A DNA stretch of 64,000 bases from Micavibrio sp. UBA6212 (GTDB taxonomy: Bacteria > Pseudomonadota > Alphaproteobacteria > Micavibrionales > Micavibrionaceae), in NCBI GenBank assembly GCA_002421905.1, contig DISK01000015.1, positions 1 through 64,000 of the forward strand, in the 5' to 3' direction. The translations under genes were made by a program, and so were the position numbers. This document shows, in pieces, positions 60,700 to 64,000 of this stretch. The first letter of the stretch is position 1. Every line of letters begins with the position of its first letter. The notes beneath the pieces were generated by a model, which was not told where the DNA came from, did not search any database, and saw only the letters and a program-made list of their open reading frames with translations.

Positions 60700-61404
60700 C
60701 TATTGCTTGAGCATATAACCCTGACCGCGAATGGTCTGGATATATCTCGGGTAACGGCTGTCCTCTTCAATTTTTTTTCTCAAACGCGTGATCTGAACAT
60801 CAACTGTCCTGTCGTTGCCATCTACTCCGCACAATCTGGCCAATTCATCCCTGCTCAAAATTTTTCCAGCTTGGCGCGCCAGAGATTCAAGCAATCTTGA
60901 TTCAACGGCCGTGAGGCGGATTTCTTCCCCATCTTCTCCTTCGACCAAATCGTCGTTTATTCTGTACATCCATTTCCCGATTTTTATTCTATCAACTGTC
61001 CGGTCTATCGGGCGGTGACGCCGCAAAATGGATTGCAGCCTTAATAATAATTCTTTGGGTTCAAATGGCTTGGACAAGTAATCATCTGCGCCGGATTCAA
61101 GTCCTTCGATACGATTGTCAATTTCTCCCAAGGCGGTCAGCAATAAAATCGGGATCTGGGATGTCTCACGCAAATCCCGTGTCATCTCATATCCGGTTTT
61201 GCCGGGCATCATCACATCGACAATCAAAGCGTCGAATAACGCCAGAGTCATGACAGTTTCTGCATCTGCTGCATCTTTGGCGGTGGCCACCACGAATCCG
61301 TTCTCGCGCAAATAGCGCGATATCAGGTTGCGGATACGTTCATCATCATCCACCACCAGAATATGAGGTTTGTCGGTTTCACTGAACAGCATGGTTTCTG
61401 CCAT
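60700..61404 (-). CDS. OmpR-family response regulator
   Basis: 234 aa. Receiver domain (about 13-125): acid pair Asp20/Asp21, phospho-acceptor Asp63 (ALIVDVMMPG), Thr90 and Lys112 (YLSKPFEP). The winged-helix Trans_reg_C domain (about 140-232) ends GNDRTVDVQITRLRKKIEEDSRYPRYIQTIRGQGYML. An AAAGGA site precedes the ATG. Divergent from ilvE and followed by the cognate kinase. Confidence 0.95.
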   Translation of the reverse strand: MAETMLFSETDKPHILVVDDDERIRNLISRYLRENGFVVATAKDAADAETVMTLALFDALIVDVMMPGKTGYEMTRDLRETSQIPILLLTALGEIDNRIEGLESGADDYLSKPFEPKELLLRLQSILRRHRPIDRTVDRIKIGKWMYRINDDLVEGEDGEEIRLTAVESRLLESLARQAGKILSRDELARLCGVDGNDRTVDVQITRLRKKIEEDSRYPRYIQTIRGQGYMLKQ

Positions 61405-61530
61405 TTTTTATCCTTTGACTGGCTTACGCCCGCACTTCATCTTGCATCGGTCATAATTTCCCAGTAAATATAGAGTGTTTATGCAAACGTGGAAACACTG
61501 AAATTTCTTTTAGATTTTTTTGAGGATAAT

Positions 61531-62430
61531 ATGGCCTTAATACCTTTTGATGATCGTGATGGTTTTATCTGGTTTGACGGAAAAATGGTTCCGTGGCGCG
61601 AAGCTAATATCCATGTCATCAACCATGGCCTTCATTACGGAAGTGCCATTTTTGAAGGCGAGCGCGCCTATGAAGGAAAAATCTTCAAAACTGTTGAGCA
61701 TACCAACCGCCTTTTCAAGTCTGCAGGAATTCTGGGGATGAATATCACCTTTACGCCAGACCAGATTAATGCCGCCAAGGAAGATGCTCTCAAAGCCAAT
61801 AATCTGACTAATGCCTATATCCGTCCCGTGGCGTGGCGCGGATCAGAGCAAATGGGAATTGCCGCCCAAGCCACCAAAACCCATGTGGCGATTGCTTGTT
61901 GGGAATGGCCAAGCTATTTCTCGCCCGAGCTTCGTGAAAAAGGTATCAGCCTTAAAACATCACCGTGGAAAAAGCCGGCGCCGGATATGGCACCCTGCCA
62001 TGCCAAGGCTGCCGGACTTTATATGATTAATACCTTGTCCAAACACGCCGCCGAAGATGCCGGATATATTGATGCGCTGATGTGCGATTACCGTGGAAAT
62101 CCGGTTGAGGCCACCGGAGCAAATCTGTTCCGCGTTAAAGACGGCGTCATCCGCACGCCAAAACCAGATTGTTTCCTGAACGGGATCACCCGCCAGACAG
62201 TTATCGAGCTGGCCGCCAAACTTGACTTTGCTTTGGAAGAAGACACCATCACGATGGAAGATTTGAAATCGGCCGATGAAGTCTTTATTACTGGCACAGC
62301 CGCCGAAGTGACCGCGATTGGCAAGATTGACGAGACAGAATATCAAGTTGGCCCCGTCACACGCACCTTGCGCGAAGCCTATGAAAGCCTCGTGCGGGGA
62401 AAGTCTTTTTCTAAATCGGCTGCGGCTTAA
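61531..62430 (+). CDS. ilvE: Branched-chain amino acid aminotransferase
   Basis: 299 aa, class IV PLP aminotransferase. It catalyses the last step of leucine, isoleucine and valine synthesis. Conserved: IHVINHGLHYGSAIFEGERAYEGKIFK, the PLP-Lys in PCHAKAAGLYM, EATGANLFRVKDGVI, LNGITRQTVIELA and EVFITGTAAEVTAI. The ATG at 61531 has a GAGG site; the longer frame from GTG 61489 is rejected. Its substrates link it to ilvD and leuCDB elsewhere in the window. Confidence 0.96.
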   Translation: MALIPFDDRDGFIWFDGKMVPWREANIHVINHGLHYGSAIFEGERAYEGKIFKTVEHTNRLFKSAGILGMNITFTPDQINAAKEDALKANNLTNAYIRPVAWRGSEQMGIAAQATKTHVAIACWEWPSYFSPELREKGISLKTSPWKKPAPDMAPCHAKAAGLYMINTLSKHAAEDAGYIDALMCDYRGNPVEATGANLFRVKDGVIRTPKPDCFLNGITRQTVIELAAKLDFALEEDTITMEDLKSADEVFITGTAAEVTAIGKIDETEYQVGPVTRTLREAYESLVRGKSFSKSAAA

Positions 62431-62459
62431 AAAAACTTTTACCGCACCGCAATATACTC

Positions 62460-62490
62460 TTGACTTATGGGGTATCACACCCCATATAGG
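62460..62490 (+). promoter_or_regulatory. Promoter-like element with dyad in a 19-nt spacer
   Basis: TTGACT (62460-62465), then TATGGGGT-atcac-ACCCCATA (62466-62486, perfect 8-bp dyad), overlapping TATAGG (62485-62490). The -35/-10 spacing is 19 nt with the dyad in between, the geometry of MerR-family-controlled promoters. It lies 107 nt upstream of the RlpA-type gene. Alternatively it is the ilvE transcript's 3' hairpin, but no U-run follows. Confidence 0.45.
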
Positions 62491-62596
62491 CTTTGAATTT
62501 TCAATTCACCCCAAAGATCGCAGGCCTGACAGATTCTCGTAAGAGGTCATTGTCCTGCTCAACTTTTTTTACATTTCTAACCCAAAGGTGTTGGCC

Positions 62597-63040
62597 ATGC
62601 GCAATCTCCTTCAGAGACGTTTTGTCTCTAAAATCCTGCTTTCCTCTTCTTTTGCTCTGGCTGTCGCAACGCAACCAGCCCATGCCGAGGAGCCTGAGTG
62701 CCCAGAAACAACAGGTCATACAGTCACGGGCATTGCATCTTGGTATGGCGGAAAATTTCATGGCCGACGGACTGCCAGTGGAGAAATTTATAACAAATTT
62801 TCTTATACGGCCGCTCATAAAAAACTCAAGCTGGGAACCATTGTTCGTGTTACCAACACCGAGAATGGTGAGAGCGTCAACGTCCGGATCAATGATCGCG
62901 GCCCTTACCATGGAAACAGGGTTATTGATCTTTCACGGGCGGCGGCTTCTGAAATCGATATACTCGAGACCGGAACGGAGAAAGTCCGCATCGAACTTTG
63001 TGCCACCCCTATCCAGCATGCGATATATACTCCACGTTAG
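62597..63040 (+). CDS. rlpA: RlpA-type septal peptidoglycan lytic protein
   Basis: 147 aa. Signal peptide MRNLLQRRFVSKILLSSSFALAVATQPAHA. The mature part is a double-psi beta barrel: GIASWYGGKFHGRRTASGEIYNKFSYTAAHKKLKLGTIVRVTN, then VRINDRGPYHGNRVIDLSRAAA, with the catalytic Asp in NDRGP. It cleaves denuded glycan strands at the septum. It lacks the SPOR domain of E. coli RlpA and the lipobox. The ATG at 62597 has an AAGG site; the frame from GTG 62588 is less likely. Confidence 0.9.
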   Translation: MRNLLQRRFVSKILLSSSFALAVATQPAHAEEPECPETTGHTVTGIASWYGGKFHGRRTASGEIYNKFSYTAAHKKLKLGTIVRVTNTENGESVNVRINDRGPYHGNRVIDLSRAAASEIDILETGTEKVRIELCATPIQHAIYTPR

Positions 63041-63050
63041 GATTTTCTAT

Positions 63051-64000
63051 TTATAAAGTCGCAAGCAACTTCTCTTTGACACTATCTTCTACGAAGGATG
63101 CCCGAATTGCATTTCGGGTTATCCCTTCCAGTTCGTCCACGGTAAATCCAAATTCGTCATGAGCAATTTGGTATTCCTGTCCGATTGAATTGCCGAACAA
63201 CCCCGGATCATCGGAATTGAGAGAAATGGAAACGCCCGCATCGTATAGCTTTCTTAAAGGATGGGACTTGAAATCCGGATATTCTTTGACCGCCAGAATG
63301 TTGCTGGTCGGGCAGACTTCGAGCGTTATATTCCGTGCGATGAGTTCTTTGATAAGGCCAGAGTCTTCGCTGCACCTCACGCCATGCCCCATACGGTTCA
63401 GCGGCAAGCGTTTGATGGCGTCCCACCCGTTCGCAGGGCCGATATTCTCTGCGGCATGGGCGCGTACCCCTAATGGGCGTCCAAAATCTTTCAGAACCCT
63501 TTTATAGGCCGTTTCAAATCCAGCAAGATCGCCTTCTTGTTCACCACCCGCGATATCAAGACCAACGATATAGGGATGTGTGTAAGACAAGATCAGGTCG
63601 GCGTCACTTTCTGCACCACTTGGGCGATGGCGTTCAAATGTCATAGTCAGGCGGGATTCGATTCCCGTATCAGCGCGTGCGCGATCAATACCACGTACCA
63701 TTCCGTCAACCATGTCTTTATAATCTATGCCAGACACCAGACATTGACCGGGGTATCCGCTGGGTTCAACATAAATTGCCCCCTCTGCCGCACAGCGACA
63801 CAGATAGTCATACATGATGGTTTCATAATCATCTGCCGTTTTCAGGCATCGCGCCATTTCCTGATAAACACGCGTCACCAGATCAATAAATCCATTCCAT
63901 TTATAGGACAGACCATCTTCGGAAAATATTTCGGGATTTATGGTGATGCCGTTACGCTTGGCAATCAAGCGTGCAATATCAGGGGTGACCGTGCCCTCGA
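63051..64000 (-). CDS. add: Adenosine deaminase, N-terminus beyond window edge
   Basis: About 316 codons visible; the first roughly 15-20 residues lie beyond the window. Deaminates adenosine to inosine. The frame enters from the edge as EGTVTPDIARLIAKRNG, matching the HxHLEG(T/S) start of the family. Zn/catalytic motifs follow: RPLGVRAHAAENIGP, MGHGVRCSEDSGLIKEL, EVCPTSNILAV and SLNSDDPGLFG. It may also act on adenine; the family includes adenine deaminases, and the sequence alone does not settle this. Convergent with rlpA, 10 nt apart. Confidence 0.92.
   Translation of the reverse strand, partial: EGTVTPDIARLIAKRNGITINPEIFSEDGLSYKWNGFIDLVTRVYQEMARCLKTADDYETIMYDYLCRCAAEGAIYVEPSGYPGQCLVSGIDYKDMVDGMVRGIDRARADTGIESRLTMTFERHRPSGAESDADLILSYTHPYIVGLDIAGGEQEGDLAGFETAYKRVLKDFGRPLGVRAHAAENIGPANGWDAIKRLPLNRMGHGVRCSEDSGLIKELIARNITLEVCPTSNILAVKEYPDFKSHPLRKLYDAGVSISLNSDDPGLFGNSIGQEYQIAHDEFGFTVDELEGITRNAIRASFVEDSVKEKLLATL

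Noticed and set aside
1..64000. Mobile elements, CRISPR arrays, tRNA or rRNA genes
   Set aside because: No transposase, integrase or phage-like genes, no regularly spaced repeats and no tRNA-like cloverleaf were seen in any intergenic gap.

Overview
The window looks like chromosomal DNA of a free-living alphaproteobacterium of moderate G+C (below 50% by eye). The lineage call rests on gene style, not a search: a PHA block with PhaR repressor and a separate phasin, ribosomal protein S16 with a long Ala/Glu tail, a YdcH/DUF465 coiled-coil protein, MtaB, SlyX-DusB, an OmpR/EnvZ-type pair beside ilvE, and a release factor 2 gene opening with a VRADIQALVDEI-type leader. A lineage near Rhodospirillales/Micavibrionales is a guess. 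There is no tRNA, rRNA, insertion sequence, integrase or CRISPR array. Coding density is high and the genes lie in short operons on both strands.

Layout. 0-1 kb: 3' end of rnhA and a convergent Tat-exported M15-type peptidase. 1.1-6.8 kb (minus): pfkA, two PH-domain membrane proteins, ilvD and an L,D-transpeptidase, tightly spaced. 7-8.7 kb: DUF465, purE, purK. 8.8-13 kb (minus): mtaB, ftsY, amn. 13-15.5 kb: three unknown genes that look like diverged paralogs. 15.5-20.5 kb: dapF (minus), then ffh-rpsP-rimM-trmD and rplS, i.e. protein targeting and translation. 20.6-22.3 kb (minus): four small proteins, mostly exported. 22.4-26.9 kb: leuC, an unknown gene, leuD, leuB, ppa. 27-30 kb: macAB-type efflux. 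30.3-35.3 kb: galU, AhpD-like, rhodanese, greB, slyX, dusB, a secreted protein, a TyrA dehydrogenase. 35.4-44.3 kb: fumC, an RHH protein, a 1052-aa AsmA protein, then phaB-phaA-phaC (minus) and phaR (plus). 44.3-50.1 kb (minus): a PAS/GGDEF/EAL protein, a 957-aa exported coiled-coil protein and a double TcpQ-like domain protein. 50.2-55.3 kb: prfB with its programmed frameshift, a DJ-1/PfpI protein, an OmpA lipoprotein, hslO and an ABC-2 permease. 55.3-64 kb: recX, a PAS histidine kinase, phasin, the EnvZ/OmpR pair, ilvE, an RlpA-type protein and the 3' part of adenosine deaminase, cut by the window edge.

How it fits together. The leucine/branched-chain pathway is represented by ilvD, leuCDB and ilvE at three separate sites. 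Carbon storage is covered by phaA (condensation), phaB (reduction), phaC (polymerisation), phaR (repression) and the distant phasin. Purine handling includes purE/purK synthesis, AMP nucleosidase and adenosine deaminase. Envelope work is prominent: L,D-transpeptidase, RlpA, DapF, AsmA, OmpA and exported proteins of unknown role.

Most worth a second look: the three-gene paralog cluster at 13.1-15.5 kb; the TcpQ-domain/coiled-coil pair at 46.2-50.1 kb; perfect hairpins burying the ribosome-binding sites of amn and a small lipoprotein; the unknown gene wedged between leuC and leuD; a probably leaderless leuC; and the textbook RF2 frameshift, which a simple ORF caller would mis-start. No complete novel defence or mobile system is visible.
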